64,000 nucleotides of DNA, from assembly GCA_018060185.1 (NCBI GenBank), contig JAGOWQ010000006.1, positions 16,816 to 80,815 on the forward strand. Reading direction: 5' to 3'. This document shows, piece by piece, positions 45,376 through 54,900 of this stretch. The translations under genes and the position numbers were made by a program. Source of the DNA: Leptotrichiaceae bacterium (GTDB lineage Bacteria; Fusobacteriota; Fusobacteriia; Fusobacteriales; Leptotrichiaceae). The notes under the pieces are model-generated. The model saw nothing but the letters and a program-made list of their open reading frames with translations, did no database searches and was not told the DNA's origin. The first letter of the stretch is position 1. Every line of letters begins with the position of its first letter.

Positions 45376-46733
45376 TATTTTATCCTTTCAACTAATTCGC
45401 TAATATTACTTATATAGTTCAATTTTATTTTAAATTTTTCGTTTTTTAAATCAGATTTATTGCTCGTTGGCAAATAAACTCCCGAAAATCCTAATTTTTC
45501 TAATTCATTTACTCTATTTTTTATGAAAGATACTTTTCTTACTTCTCCTCTCAGTCCTAATTCTCCAATTGCAGCAATCTTCTGACTGATAGGAATTTTA
45601 TTTATAGAAGAAACCAAAGAAAAAATCACTGCTAAATCTGAGCTTCTATCATTTAAATCTATTCCACCTGGAATATTTATATATATATCTTTAGAATTTA
45701 CATCTACTTGTAAGTGCCTTGATAGAACAGCACTCAATATTTCAACTCGATTTCTATCGTAACCTTCAACTGTTCTTCTGGGCATACCAAAATTAGGAGT
45801 TCCAATAAGAGATTGTACTTCATATAAAAACACTCTACTTCCTTCAAATATAGGTGTTATTATACTTCCTATATTTTTTTCATCTCTGCAACTTATAAAA
45901 AATTCTGAAGGATTTTTTACTTCGCTAATACCATTTTCTTTCATATCAAATATAGAAATTTCATTTGTAGAACCATATCTATTTTTTATTGATCTTATTA
46001 TTCTATAATAATTATTTTCTTCACCTTCTATTTGTAATACAGCATCAACCATATGTTCTAGAAGTTTAGGTCCTGCGAGTTTCCCATCTTTAGTCACATG
46101 TCCTACTATATAAAAAGCTATTTCATTTTTTTTAGCTATTTCTATTAATTTTAAAGTTGTTTCTCTTATTTGTGTAACACTTCCAGGTATAGAATTAACA
46201 TTTTCAGAATACAATGTCTGAATGGAATCTATCACTACAACTTTGGGTCTATCCTTTAATATTATTTTTTCAATTTTTTCAATATTCGTATCGTTTAATA
46301 TATATAAATTATCACTATTAACATTTATTCTTTTGGCTCTCTGTTTTATCTGCCTAGGAGATTCTTCGCCAGAAATATAAAAAACATTTCCTATTTTTGA
46401 ATATTCTTGAGATAGTTGAAGTAAAAAAGTTGATTTACCTATTCCAGGACTACCAGTAATAAGGACAACTTCTCCCTTTATTAAACCACCACCGAGAACT
46501 CTGTCAAATTCACTATATTGCGTTATCATTCTAAATTCTTTTTCTATTTCGATTTCAGAAATTTTACTAATGGAAATCTCTGAAGATTCTACATTTTTAA
46601 AAGCTTTTTTTATGTCTACTTCTTCTTCAAAAGTCCCCCAAGAATCGCAATTAGGACATTTACCTAACCATTTTTGTGAAATATAACCACATTCTGAGCA
46701 TATATATATTGTTTTTGAAGATTTCAGTGCCAT
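45375..46733 (-). CDS. radA: DNA repair protein RadA
   Basis: Recombination ATPase and branch-migration helper. N-terminal zinc motif CSECGYISQKWLGKCPNC, Walker A GSPGIGKST, KNRYGSTNEI motif and a C-terminal Lon-like domain. ATG at 46731-46733 follows AGGGG; in-frame TTG and ATG codons slightly upstream are possible. It shares 1 base with disA. Confidence 0.94.
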   Translation of the reverse strand: MALKSSKTIYICSECGYISQKWLGKCPNCDSWGTFEEEVDIKKAFKNVESSEISISKISEIEIEKEFRMITQYSEFDRVLGGGLIKGEVVLITGSPGIGKSTFLLQLSQEYSKIGNVFYISGEESPRQIKQRAKRINVNSDNLYILNDTNIEKIEKIILKDRPKVVVIDSIQTLYSENVNSIPGSVTQIRETTLKLIEIAKKNEIAFYIVGHVTKDGKLAGPKLLEHMVDAVLQIEGEENNYYRIIRSIKNRYGSTNEISIFDMKENGISEVKNPSEFFISCRDEKNIGSIITPIFEGSRVFLYEVQSLIGTPNFGMPRRTVEGYDRNRVEILSAVLSRHLQVDVNSKDIYINIPGGIDLNDRSSDLAVIFSLVSSINKIPISQKIAAIGELGLRGEVRKVSFIKNRVNELEKLGFSGVYLPTSNKSDLKNEKFKIKLNYISNISELVERIK

Positions 46734-46801
46734 TTCCATTCCCCTTTCCAAAATACTGAATTATTATATTCTCATATTATTATATTTCTATTTGACATTT
46801 T

Positions 46802-47302
46802 TTATAAGTTCATTTGTTTAATTTTTTTTATTAACCTTTTTTCAACATTTTCAGGAACAAATTTATTCAATTCACCATTATTTTGGGCTATTTCTTTTAC
46901 CAAACTTGAACTTAAATATAAATATTCTCTTGAAGCACTTAAAAAAACTGTTTCATAAATACTTTTAGCTAAAGTTTTATTAGTTAAGGCAAACTGAAGC
47001 TCATATTCAAAGTCAGAAACTGCTCTTAATCCTCTAACTAAGACATCAACTTTTTCATTTTTTATAAAATCTACTAATAATCCACCAAAAATCTTTATTT
47101 CTGCATTTATGTTTTCTTTTTCTAAAATTTCATTTATCATTTCAGATTTTTCTTCATCTGTAAACCAAGCTTTTGTTTTAATAGAATTTTTGAATATTCC
47201 AATAATAACTCTATCATACATTTTAGAAGATCTTTTTATTATGTCTACGTGTCCTCTTGTTACAGGATCAAAACTTCCAGGATATAATGCTGTTTTATAC
47301 AT
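46802..47302 (-). CDS. coaD: Phosphopantetheine adenylyltransferase
   Basis: Fourth step of coenzyme A synthesis. YPGSFDPVTRGHVDIIKRSS holds the TxGH nucleotidyl-transferase motif and SSSLVKEIAQNNG the C-terminal ISS-type motif. Length 166 residues is standard. GAGG precedes the ATG; the gene follows rnc by 12 bases. Confidence 0.96.
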   Translation of the reverse strand: MYKTALYPGSFDPVTRGHVDIIKRSSKMYDRVIIGIFKNSIKTKAWFTDEEKSEMINEILEKENINAEIKIFGGLLVDFIKNEKVDVLVRGLRAVSDFEYELQFALTNKTLAKSIYETVFLSASREYLYLSSSLVKEIAQNNGELNKFVPENVEKRLIKKIKQMNL

Positions 47303-47314
47303 TTTAACCTCGCT

Positions 47315-48031
47315 TTATTTTTTATTTTTTATTTTATTTTCTACAAACTTTAATGCTTCTTTTGCAGCATTCTTTTCAGCCTCTTTTTTACTCTTCCCTG
47401 AACCATTTCCTATTATTTTATCATTCAATTTTACAGATATTTCAAATATTTTATCATGATCAGGTCCAGCAGTCCTAATTAACTCGTATTCAGGCATTTT
47501 TCTATATTCACCTTGAAGAAGTTCTTGTAGTATTGTTTTATAATCTCCTGTTCCTTCGATATCATTTATATTTTCTATTTTCTCCATTAAGTACTTCATA
47601 GCTATTTCTTTAGTAGTATAGTAATCCGAATCTTTAAATATAGCTCCAATTAAGGCTTCAAAAGCATCTCCTAATATAGATTTCCTATTTCTTCCTCCTG
47701 ACATTATCTCTCCATTGCTTAAATATAAATAATTTCCTAATTTTAAATCACTTGCAATAGATGAAAATACAGGCTCGCTTATTATTTGACTTTTTAATTT
47801 TGCCAATTCTCCTTCTTTTTTTCCTTCTCCTAAATTATAGATATATTCTGTTACGATTAAATTAACGACAGCATCTCCTAAAAATTCTAATTTTTCGTTA
47901 TCAAATTGCTTATCTCTATTATTTTCATTAGAATATGATCTATGGGTAAGTGCTTCTTTTAAATATTCTTCATTTCTAAATTTATAAGAAATTTTTTTCA
48001 TTAATTCTTTAGAATCTTTTATTTTTACCAT
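47315..48031 (-). CDS. rnc: Ribonuclease III
   Basis: Cuts double-stranded RNA for rRNA processing and decay. Catalytic signature NEKLEFLGDAVV at about residues 44-55 and a C-terminal double-stranded RNA-binding domain (about 160-235, KTILQELLQGEYRKMPEYEL, GSGKSKKEAEKNAAKEAL). Length 238 is normal. It probably heads a transcript with coaD. Confidence 0.95.
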   Translation of the reverse strand: MVKIKDSKELMKKISYKFRNEEYLKEALTHRSYSNENNRDKQFDNEKLEFLGDAVVNLIVTEYIYNLGEGKKEGELAKLKSQIISEPVFSSIASDLKLGNYLYLSNGEIMSGGRNRKSILGDAFEALIGAIFKDSDYYTTKEIAMKYLMEKIENINDIEGTGDYKTILQELLQGEYRKMPEYELIRTAGPDHDKIFEISVKLNDKIIGNGSGKSKKEAEKNAAKEALKFVENKIKNKK

Positions 48032-48127
48032 TAAAAATAAGCTCCTTTAAATTTTAATTTCTTCTGCAATTTATGAATTTATATTATAAATTTAGTAAAA
48101 TTAATATTATAAATTCATATACTCAGA

Positions 48128-48165
48128 AAGGGATTATCTCAGACAACATTGTGAGATAATCCCTT
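48128..48165 (-). terminator. Strong hairpin downstream of fabF
   Basis: A perfect 14-base stem (48128-48141 with 48152-48165, loop of 10) lies 17 bases after the fabF stop. The minus-strand U-run is short, but the stem is the strongest in this area and separates fabF from rnc. Confidence 0.6.
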
Positions 48166-48181
48166 GTTGTATTACTATTAA

Positions 48182-49417
48182 TTATCCAGTATATTTTTTA
48201 AATGCTAATACCGCATTATGTCCACCAAATCCTAATGATGTAGACAATCCTATATTTATATCTCTTTTTACTGCTTTATTTGGTGTGTAATCTAAATCAC
48301 ATAATGGATCAGGATTTTCATAATTTATTGTTGGTGGTACGATTCCTTCATCTATTGCCAAGGCTAAAAATGCAGCTTCTACTCCACCTGCTCCGCCTAA
48401 TAAATGTCCTGTCGCTCCTTTAGTCGAACTAACAGAAAGTTTATAAGCATGCTCTCCAAAAATTGTTTTTATTGCCTGAGTTTCATTTTTATCATTTGCT
48501 GGTGTAGATGTTCCGTGGGCATTTATATATCCAACTTCTTCTAGTTTTATATTACCTTGAACTAAAGCCATATTAATTGCTCTTGCTGCTCCTTCTCCAC
48601 CATCTGAAGGCGCTGTCATATGATAAGCATCACCTGTCTCACCATATCCAATAACTTCAGCATAAATTTTAGCTCCTCTTTTTTTTGCATGTTCTAATTC
48701 CTCTAATATTAACACACCTGCTCCTTCTCCTAAAACAAATCCGTCTCTATCAATTGTAAATGGTCTTGACGCAGTTTTTGGATCAGGATTTGTTGACAAA
48801 GCTTTCAAATTTGCAAATCCTGCTATTCCACTTGGAGTGACTGTTGATTCTGTTCCTCCTGCTATCATAACATCTGCTTTATTCAATAAAATAGTTTGAA
48901 ATGCATCTCCTATGGAATTTGTCCCAGAAGCACATGCAGTAACTACAGTCTTATTTGGTCCCTTTGCCCCTGTATAAATAGAGGAATTACCCGACGCCAT
49001 ATTTAGTATAGCTGCTGGAATGTAAAACGGAGAAACCTTTTTTGGTCCTCTTTCTATTAATTTTCCAACTTCTTGTTCTATAACATCTAATCCACCTATT
49101 CCAGATCCTATTATAGTACCAACTCTATATGCATTTTCTTCTGTTATTTCAAACTTTGCATCATTTAATGCTTCTATGGAAGCTGCAATGGCAAATTGAG
49201 AAAATTTTCCTAATTTTTTTAATTCTTTTTTTTCTATAAAATCTTCTGCAACAAAATCCTTTACTTCAGCAGCAATATGTACTGAATGCTCAGTTGTGTC
49301 AAAAGCAGTAATTTTATCTATACCGCATTCTCCATTTAATAATGCTTTCCAAGTTTTTTCTTTTCCTGTTCCCAAAGGAGTTACTAAACCTATTCCTGTA
49401 ACAACTACTCTTCTCAT
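48182..49417 (-). CDS. fabF: 3-oxoacyl-ACP synthase II
   Basis: Elongating condensing enzyme of fatty-acid synthesis. Catalytic Cys in TACASGTNSI, His residues in NAHGTSTPANDKNE and GATGHLLGGAGGVEA. Length 411. It stands alone between two terminators, after acpP. Confidence 0.96.
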   Translation of the reverse strand: MRRVVVTGIGLVTPLGTGKEKTWKALLNGECGIDKITAFDTTEHSVHIAAEVKDFVAEDFIEKKELKKLGKFSQFAIAASIEALNDAKFEITEENAYRVGTIIGSGIGGLDVIEQEVGKLIERGPKKVSPFYIPAAILNMASGNSSIYTGAKGPNKTVVTACASGTNSIGDAFQTILLNKADVMIAGGTESTVTPSGIAGFANLKALSTNPDPKTASRPFTIDRDGFVLGEGAGVLILEELEHAKKRGAKIYAEVIGYGETGDAYHMTAPSDGGEGAARAINMALVQGNIKLEEVGYINAHGTSTPANDKNETQAIKTIFGEHAYKLSVSSTKGATGHLLGGAGGVEAAFLALAIDEGIVPPTINYENPDPLCDLDYTPNKAVKRDINIGLSTSLGFGGHNAVLAFKKYTG

Positions 49418-49510
49418 CTATACACCTCGTATCTTTTATTTTATATTTTATGCTACATTATATTATATATTATACTAATTTTCAATGATTTTTTCAATAT
49501 ATAAATAAAA

Positions 49511-49538
49511 AAGTTATATTAAAATTTCAATATAACTT
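49511..49538 (-). terminator. acpP terminator
   Basis: AAGTTATATT (49511-49520) and AATATAACTT (49529-49538) pair perfectly over 10 bases; on the minus strand the stem is followed by a T-run. It lies 25 bases after the acpP stop, so fabF probably starts from its own promoter. Confidence 0.7.
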
Positions 49539-49562
49539 CTATATAACTAACATTATTATTTA

Positions 49563-49784
49563 TTATTTAGATTCAATGTAATCCATGATATCTTTTACAG
49601 TTTTAATTTTTTGTGCATCCTCATCAGGAATTTCAATATCGAATTCTTCTTCAAAAGCCATTATTAATTCAACTGTATCTAACGAATCTGCTCCTAAATC
49701 ATCTACAAATGACGCATCCTCAGTAACTTGATCCGCATCTACCATTAGTTGTTCTACTACTATGTTTTTTATTTTATCTAGCAT
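49563..49784 (-). CDS. acpP: Acyl carrier protein
   Basis: Acidic 73-residue carrier of growing acyl chains. The phosphopantetheine serine is in [23 protein letters not shown]-type site precedes the ATG. It follows fabD by 95 bases. Confidence 0.97.
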   Translation of the reverse strand: MLDKIKNIVVEQLMVDADQVTEDASFVDDLGADSLDTVELIMAFEEEFDIEIPDEDAQKIKTVKDIMDYIESK

Positions 49785-49879
49785 TTTTATGCCACCTCCA
49801 AATTTATTTTCAAGTTATTATATCAAAAGAATTAAAAAAATGCAATACTTTTTAAATTACTAATGTTATTTTTTATGTT

Positions 49880-50791
49880 TCAAATTTCTTTTATATTTTC
49901 AATATTTTCAATATTTATAACTTCTATCTCTTTATTTATTTTCTTTATTAACCCAGATAAAATTCTACCTGGTCCTATCTCATAAATTTTAGTGACACCT
50001 TTTTCTACTAATTCATTAACTGTATCAACCCACTTTACAGGTCCAAAAGTCTGTCTATAAAGCTCTTCTTTAATTTCTTGTATATCTGTTATTACTTTAG
50101 CAGTTGTATTAGCTACAATAGGTATTCTTGCATTATTCCATGAATAATTAGAAAATTCATTTTTTAATATTTCTGCCACTGGTTTCATCAATGAAGAATG
50201 AAAAGGACCCGATACAGCTAAAGGGAGCGCACGCTTAGCACCTTTTTCTTTAAATATATCTAAACTTTTTTTGATTGATTCCTTATCACCTGCAATTACA
50301 GTCTGTTTTGGTTCATTATAATTTACTGCCTCAACTATTCCACTTATTTCTGAAGCAATAACTTCTACATCGTTAGAAGACAACCCTAATATAGCAGCCA
50401 TTGAACCTTCTACTTCAGATTTACTCATTATTTCGCCTCTTTTTGAAATTAATTTTAGTATATCTTTTTCATTTAAAACTTCTGAAGCATACAATGCACT
50501 GTACTCTCCTAAACTATGACCTGCTGTAAAATCAGGATTTATATTTTTTTCTTTTAGTAATTTTGTAAAAATAACAGATAACATTGCTATTGCTGGTTGA
50601 GCAAATCTTGTATTTTTCAAATCTTCGTCTGTTCCATTAAACAATATTTCTTTTAGTTTTTCATCCCCAATATTAGAAAAAATTTCATCAACTAATATTT
50701 TATTTTCAGAATCCAATGCTTCATATAATATTTTGCACATTCCAGCATATTGAGTTCCCTGACCAGGAAATACAAAAGCTATTTTTGACAT
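49880..50791 (-). CDS. fabD: Malonyl-CoA:ACP transacylase
   Basis: Loads malonate on acyl carrier protein. FVFPGQGTQYAGM, GHSLGEYSALYASE (catalytic Ser) and GPFHSSLM (catalytic His) are all present, 303 residues. It follows the small membrane gene by 13 bases in the fabH operon. Confidence 0.95.
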   Translation of the reverse strand: MSKIAFVFPGQGTQYAGMCKILYEALDSENKILVDEIFSNIGDEKLKEILFNGTDEDLKNTRFAQPAIAMLSVIFTKLLKEKNINPDFTAGHSLGEYSALYASEVLNEKDILKLISKRGEIMSKSEVEGSMAAILGLSSNDVEVIASEISGIVEAVNYNEPKQTVIAGDKESIKKSLDIFKEKGAKRALPLAVSGPFHSSLMKPVAEILKNEFSNYSWNNARIPIVANTTAKVITDIQEIKEELYRQTFGPVKWVDTVNELVEKGVTKIYEIGPGRILSGLIKKINKEIEVINIENIENIKEI

Positions 50792-50804
50792 ATCTAACCT
50801 CCAT

Positions 50805-51215
50805 TTATTTTATTTCTTCTGCTTCTTCTATTTTATCTTTTACTTTATCTACTTGAGATTTATCCTTTGTAGAACTTTTATAAATGGCTTTTTCTTTTTT
50901 CTTCCCATTATTTTTTAATTTATTTTTTTCATATATTCCTAGTGATAGCAGTATAATTCCACCAATTAGAGCAACTATAGGAAATCCTATATCGAAATAA
51001 TCTCCAAAAAATTCTTTTAAATATAAATAAAGCCCTATTGCCACTACCGCCCATCCAAATTTACTTTTGTTAAAAACAAAGAATATACCTATTATCATTA
51101 ATATCATTTGATAATTGAAAACATATTTCAAAATATTTTCTGGTATATGTTGCTGGAAAATATAAAACAAACTCATAAATATTATTAATATTCCCCATGT
51201 AACTCTTTTATCCAT
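50805..51215 (-). CDS. Small membrane protein of unknown function inside the fab operon
   Basis: A 136-residue protein with four hydrophobic segments (residues about 8-25, 32-48, 53-70 and 78-96) and a charged Lys-rich cytosolic tail. The pattern resembles LiaF/DUF5668-type transmembrane modules. Position between fabH and fabD suggests a link to lipid or envelope homeostasis, but the function is unknown. Confidence 0.65.
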   Translation of the reverse strand: MDKRVTWGILIIFMSLFYIFQQHIPENILKYVFNYQMILMIIGIFFVFNKSKFGWAVVAIGLYLYLKEFFGDYFDIGFPIVALIGGIILLSLGIYEKNKLKNNGKKKEKAIYKSSTKDKSQVDKVKDKIEEAEEIK

Positions 51216-51252
51216 CTTAAATCACTCCTCTATTTAAATTTTTTATTAATTA

Positions 51253-52230
51253 CTATTTTGACCATTCTATTAACATTGAACCGTAAGTAAGTCCTCCTCC
51301 AAAACCAATAGCTACTATTTTATCTCCTTTTTTAAGTTTTCCTTCTCTATTTGCTTCGTCTAATGCCAAGGGTATAGTTGCTGCTGAAGTATTACCATAT
51401 TTTTGTAGATTTACATAAAATTTTTCCATTGGTTGCTTAAATCTTTTAGCAATAGATTCAATTATTCTAATATTGGCTTGGTGTGGAACAAATAAATTTA
51501 TATCGTCTGCTGTAAGATTTCCTTGAGATAATACGTTATCCACTGTTTCAGGAAATACTCTAACTGCAAATTTAAAGATCTCTCTTCCATTCATTTTTAA
51601 ATAAATATCTTTATTCTCAATTGTATCTTTAGTTACAGGCAATCTTGAACCACTTGATGGTATTAATAACTCAGATGCTCCAGAACCATCTGCTGTAAGA
51701 TGTATAGCTATATGCCCTCCTTCTTCAACTTCACCTAATACAATTGCTCCTGCTCCATCTCCAAATAAAACACAAGTATTCCTATCTTCCCAATCTATAA
51801 CCCTAGACATTGTTTCAGCACCTATAACCAAAACTTTTTTATAAATTCCAGACTTTATGAAACTATACGCTGTTGAATAAGCGTACACAAAACCTGTACA
51901 TGCTGCTGATAAATCAAAAGCCGCAGCATTTAATCCAAGTTTATTTTGAACCAATGCTGCTGTTGAAGCTGCTGCATGATCAGGGGTCATTGTTGCTAAA
52001 ATAACCAATTCTATTTCATTTTTATTTACTTTTGCATTTTCAATAGCTCTTTCAGCTGCTTTATAAGATAAATCAGAAGTCGCTTCATTTGAAGCTGCTA
52101 TTCTTCTTTCTTCTATTCCTGTTCTAGTTCTTATCCATTCATCATTGGTGTCTACTATTTTTTCTAAGTCATCATTTGTTAAAATTTTCTCTGGCACATA
52201 AGAACCCGTTCCTAAAATTCCTATTTTCAT
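51253..52230 (-). CDS. fabH: 3-oxoacyl-ACP synthase III
   Basis: Initiates fatty-acid synthesis by condensing acetyl-CoA with malonyl-ACP. Catalytic Cys in SAACTGFVYA, His in FVPHQANIRI and Asn in YGNTSAATIP, 325 residues. It heads the operon fabH, membrane gene, fabD, acpP. plsX is not next to it. Confidence 0.96.
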   Translation of the reverse strand: MKIGILGTGSYVPEKILTNDDLEKIVDTNDEWIRTRTGIEERRIAASNEATSDLSYKAAERAIENAKVNKNEIELVILATMTPDHAAASTAALVQNKLGLNAAAFDLSAACTGFVYAYSTAYSFIKSGIYKKVLVIGAETMSRVIDWEDRNTCVLFGDGAGAIVLGEVEEGGHIAIHLTADGSGASELLIPSSGSRLPVTKDTIENKDIYLKMNGREIFKFAVRVFPETVDNVLSQGNLTADDINLFVPHQANIRIIESIAKRFKQPMEKFYVNLQKYGNTSAATIPLALDEANREGKLKKGDKIVAIGFGGGLTYGSMLIEWSK

Positions 52231-52361
52231 TTATAATATTCTCCTCATTTTAATATTATTATTTTATATTTTAATAATTCCTATATATTTCAAAATTCTT
52301 TTAAAACATAAGTTAATTCAAATAGATTTTATCATAATTTAAAAAAAAATACAATAAAAAA

Positions 52362-52380
52362 GCCTGATTAAAAATCTGGC
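52362..52380 (-). terminator. Second rpmF terminator
   Basis: GCCTGAT (52362-52368) and ATCTGGC (52374-52380) pair with one mismatch, loop of 5, followed by a T-run on the minus strand. It is the distal one of two tandem hairpins. Confidence 0.5.
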
Positions 52381-52425
52381 CCTATTAAACATATGATAAT
52401 AACTTATTTATTTTAAAACAAAAAA

Positions 52426-52451
52426 GCAAGATTACACTTTTTTCATCTTGC
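52426..52451 (-). terminator. First rpmF terminator
   Basis: GCAAGA (52426-52431) and TCTTGC (52446-52451) pair perfectly, and on the minus strand a run of six T follows. It lies 19 bases after the rpmF stop. The two hairpins isolate rpmF from fabH. Confidence 0.65.
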
Positions 52452-52469
52452 CCTATACTTTAATAAAAT

Positions 52470-52640
52470 TTAACCTTTTATTACTTGTTTTCCTCTGTAT
52501 ACTCCAGTTTCTAAATTTACTCTATGAGGCCTTCTTACTGTCCCATCAGCTTCTACTATTATATTTGGAGCTGAGATTGAATCATGTGCTCTTCTCATAT
52601 TTCTTTTTGCTTTAGATGTTCTTTTCTTAGGTACTGCCAT
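52470..52640 (-). CDS. rpmF: 50S ribosomal protein L32
   Basis: A 56-residue basic protein beginning MAVPKKRTSKAKRNMRRAHD, the L32 signature. The zinc cysteines of many L32 proteins are absent, so this is the Cys-less form. ATG at 52638-52640 follows AAGGAG; a longer frame to 52682 is not supported. It has a consensus promoter. Confidence 0.96.
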   Translation of the reverse strand: MAVPKKRTSKAKRNMRRAHDSISAPNIIVEADGTVRRPHRVNLETGVYRGKQVIKG

Positions 52641-52726
52641 TATTATCGACTCCTTTCCAATAATTTGGTATGTAATAAGCATTATTACAAATAATATTGC
52701 TTTATATTAATAATTTTATACATAAC

Positions 52727-52755
52727 ATTATAATAAATATCAATTCTTTTGTCAA
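52727..52755 (-). promoter_or_regulatory. Consensus rpmF promoter
   Basis: TTGACA (52750-52755), 17 bases, TATAAT (52727-52732) on the minus strand: the best sigma-70 match in the window. Confidence 0.8.
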
Positions 52756-52823
52756 GTTTTTATTTTTTATTAAAAACATTATTTAAATATAAAATTTCTC
52801 TAATATATCGATTTTATTATTAT

Positions 52824-53834
52824 CTAATCCGGTATTGTTTTTCCTTTTAGCATTTTTTCATGAAAATAATAGTAGGAATCCACTGTATCAAGTAAATATC
52901 CATCTACACCAATATCATCAAGATTTTTTTGATATTCATTAACAATACTCTTCCATTCATTATTCCAATACTTTACTATATAATTTCCTTTCCAATTAGG
53001 ATTCTCTTCAACAATCCAAGAAGGCAGTTTTTTATTCCAATCATTTTTCCAGTAGGATCTATAATCTTCAGCCTCTCCTATACTGAAATAAGATATCACA
53101 ATTCTTCTCTCTCCATTTTTCTTATTTTTTAACTCACTTATCTGGTTTTTTGTAAAAAATACTCCATCATGAGAAGGTTCTATAATCAAAAGGTCAAAAT
53201 CTGTATTTTTCAAATATTCAAAATATTGATTTATATCTCTAAATTTTTCAGGATTTAAAAGGAGTAAAAAATTTTTGACTTGTTTCAAAGAAGTTATGTT
53301 ATCGTTATTAAAAGAATTAATCGGATTATATATATCAGTTACTTCAAAATTAGGAAGTAATTCACTCACGAATTTTGTTTTTTTATCTTCTAATTTTAAA
53401 AATTCCTTCCTGTCAGTTCCTTTTCCGTAATTAATTACAAAAACTGGTTTTCCTGTTTTTCTAATGGGATTTAATAAACTTAACATATAATTTTTATCTT
53501 TCTTATTCGTCATCACATTAAATTTCAAAACATCTCCATAATATAGAGATTCTTGTGTTGTCCCATCTGTTATTTTTATAAAATTTTCATCTAATTTTTC
53601 ATCTCTAAAATAAAGTTCATTCCCGTTTTGAGTAATGATATATTTATCATTTGAATTTTTTTTTATATCTTCAATAAAATTTTTCATCCTATCTTTATAT
53701 ATTTCTTTTTTACTATCTTCTCTCATAGTCTCATTTTCTATTACATTTTTTTTTGTATTTTCTTCACTATTTTTCTCTTTTGAATGGCATAATACTACAG
53801 AAACAAAAAGTAATAATAATAATATTTTTTTCAT
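52824..53834 (-). CDS. GH114-type glycosidase lipoprotein (PelA hydrolase-like)
   Basis: A 336-residue exported protein with a signal peptide and a possible lipobox at residues 13-16 (VVLC). The C-terminal half (about 205-332) carries GH114 endo-alpha-1,4-polygalactosaminidase motifs: DLLIIEPSHDG, IVISYFSIGEAEDYRSYW, ENPNWKGNYIVKYWNNEW and GVDGYLLDTVDSY. This fold forms the hydrolase domain of PelA, which trims the GalNAc-rich Pel polymer. The N-terminal half is an unrecognised domain. It lies 75 bases after the outer-membrane barrel gene and is probably the last gene of the pel operon. Confidence 0.8.
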   Translation of the reverse strand: MKKILLLLLFVSVVLCHSKEKNSEENTKKNVIENETMREDSKKEIYKDRMKNFIEDIKKNSNDKYIITQNGNELYFRDEKLDENFIKITDGTTQESLYYGDVLKFNVMTNKKDKNYMLSLLNPIRKTGKPVFVINYGKGTDRKEFLKLEDKKTKFVSELLPNFEVTDIYNPINSFNNDNITSLKQVKNFLLLLNPEKFRDINQYFEYLKNTDFDLLIIEPSHDGVFFTKNQISELKNKKNGERRIVISYFSIGEAEDYRSYWKNDWNKKLPSWIVEENPNWKGNYIVKYWNNEWKSIVNEYQKNLDDIGVDGYLLDTVDSYYYFHEKMLKGKTIPD

Positions 53835-53909
53835 TTTTTATAAATTCCTTTCAGAGTTTAATCTTAATTCATATTATCATAATTTTCTTAATTTTATATT
53901 TTATTTCAT

Positions 53910-54899
53910 TTAGAAAATATATTCTAATTCCATTTTTGCATATTTTGAAAAGTTTGATTCAGAATTTTTTGTATTTCCATATTTAGAACTATCATATTTA
54001 TAAAAATAACCTAACTTACCAGATATTCTTAATCTTTCAGTTATATTTTTCGAGTAAAGAAAATAAGGTCCAATATTTGATTCTAATGTGTAATTTTCCT
54101 CATTGTCATAAAAATATTTTTCAGTTTTTATACTTAGTTCAGGAGAAAAAGCAAAATTTTTACCTAATTCATAAGTCCATTTAAAAATACTTTCAATTTT
54201 TCCTCTTATTCTGCCTTTATTTCTACTATACTTAACATACTCTGTTTCTAAAATATTACTCCATTGAAATCCGTATCCCAATATACTGTTTGATTTTAAT
54301 GATGTCTGTATAGAGTACCCTTTTTTTTCTTTTGCATCTAATCGATTTGCTAGACTCTCTAATTCAAAATATGTTCCTCCCATTCCTAATTTAGGCAAGA
54401 AAGTTGATATTTTTTGACCTATATAATATTTATACGTATAATCTTTTTCAGCAGATAATATATTGTTTTCAGTATGTTTGATTCCAAATAATGTTCTATA
54501 ATTCCAATTTTTTTCACCTATTTTAAATCCTTTATTTAATCTTACAAATGAAATTTCATTATCCCATACATTATATTTTCTATTTGTATCTCTGTTTTCT
54601 TCATGAAACTCTCTTCCAATTTTATAATTAAAATCCCATCTTTCATTAAGATTTATGTACCCTTCTCCTATTGTCCATTTATTTATGTTTTTATTAGGTC
54701 TATTTTCAATCTCTACAAAGGTATTAATTTTATTATTCTCACTGACAGGAATATAAAAATTTAATCTTTCTATTCCCCTTTCTTTTATAATCTTACTCTC
54801 GTTTAAGTCTTCATACTTTTTTATTTCATTTTCATCTTTTATAGAACTAAAAGCAACTATATTTAATACCATAAAAATAAAAATATTCGTGTTTTTCAT
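53910..54899 (-). CDS. Outer-membrane beta-barrel protein of the pel operon
   Basis: A 329-residue protein with signal peptide MKNTNIFIFMVLNIVAFSS and a mature chain of alternating polar/aromatic strands (for example WTIGEGYINLNERWDFNYKIG and GKLGYFYKYD) ending in ELEYIF with a terminal Phe, the mark of Omp85-assembled barrels. ATG at 54897-54899 follows AAGGGG and sits 2 bases after the pelG stop. A barrel in this position could be the secretion pore of the polymer, standing in for the C-terminal porin of PelB. That is inference from context. Confidence 0.75.
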   Translation of the reverse strand: MKNTNIFIFMVLNIVAFSSIKDENEIKKYEDLNESKIIKERGIERLNFYIPVSENNKINTFVEIENRPNKNINKWTIGEGYINLNERWDFNYKIGREFHEENRDTNRKYNVWDNEISFVRLNKGFKIGEKNWNYRTLFGIKHTENNILSAEKDYTYKYYIGQKISTFLPKLGMGGTYFELESLANRLDAKEKKGYSIQTSLKSNSILGYGFQWSNILETEYVKYSRNKGRIRGKIESIFKWTYELGKNFAFSPELSIKTEKYFYDNEENYTLESNIGPYFLYSKNITERLRISGKLGYFYKYDSSKYGNTKNSESNFSKYAKMELEYIF

Positions 54900-54900
54900 A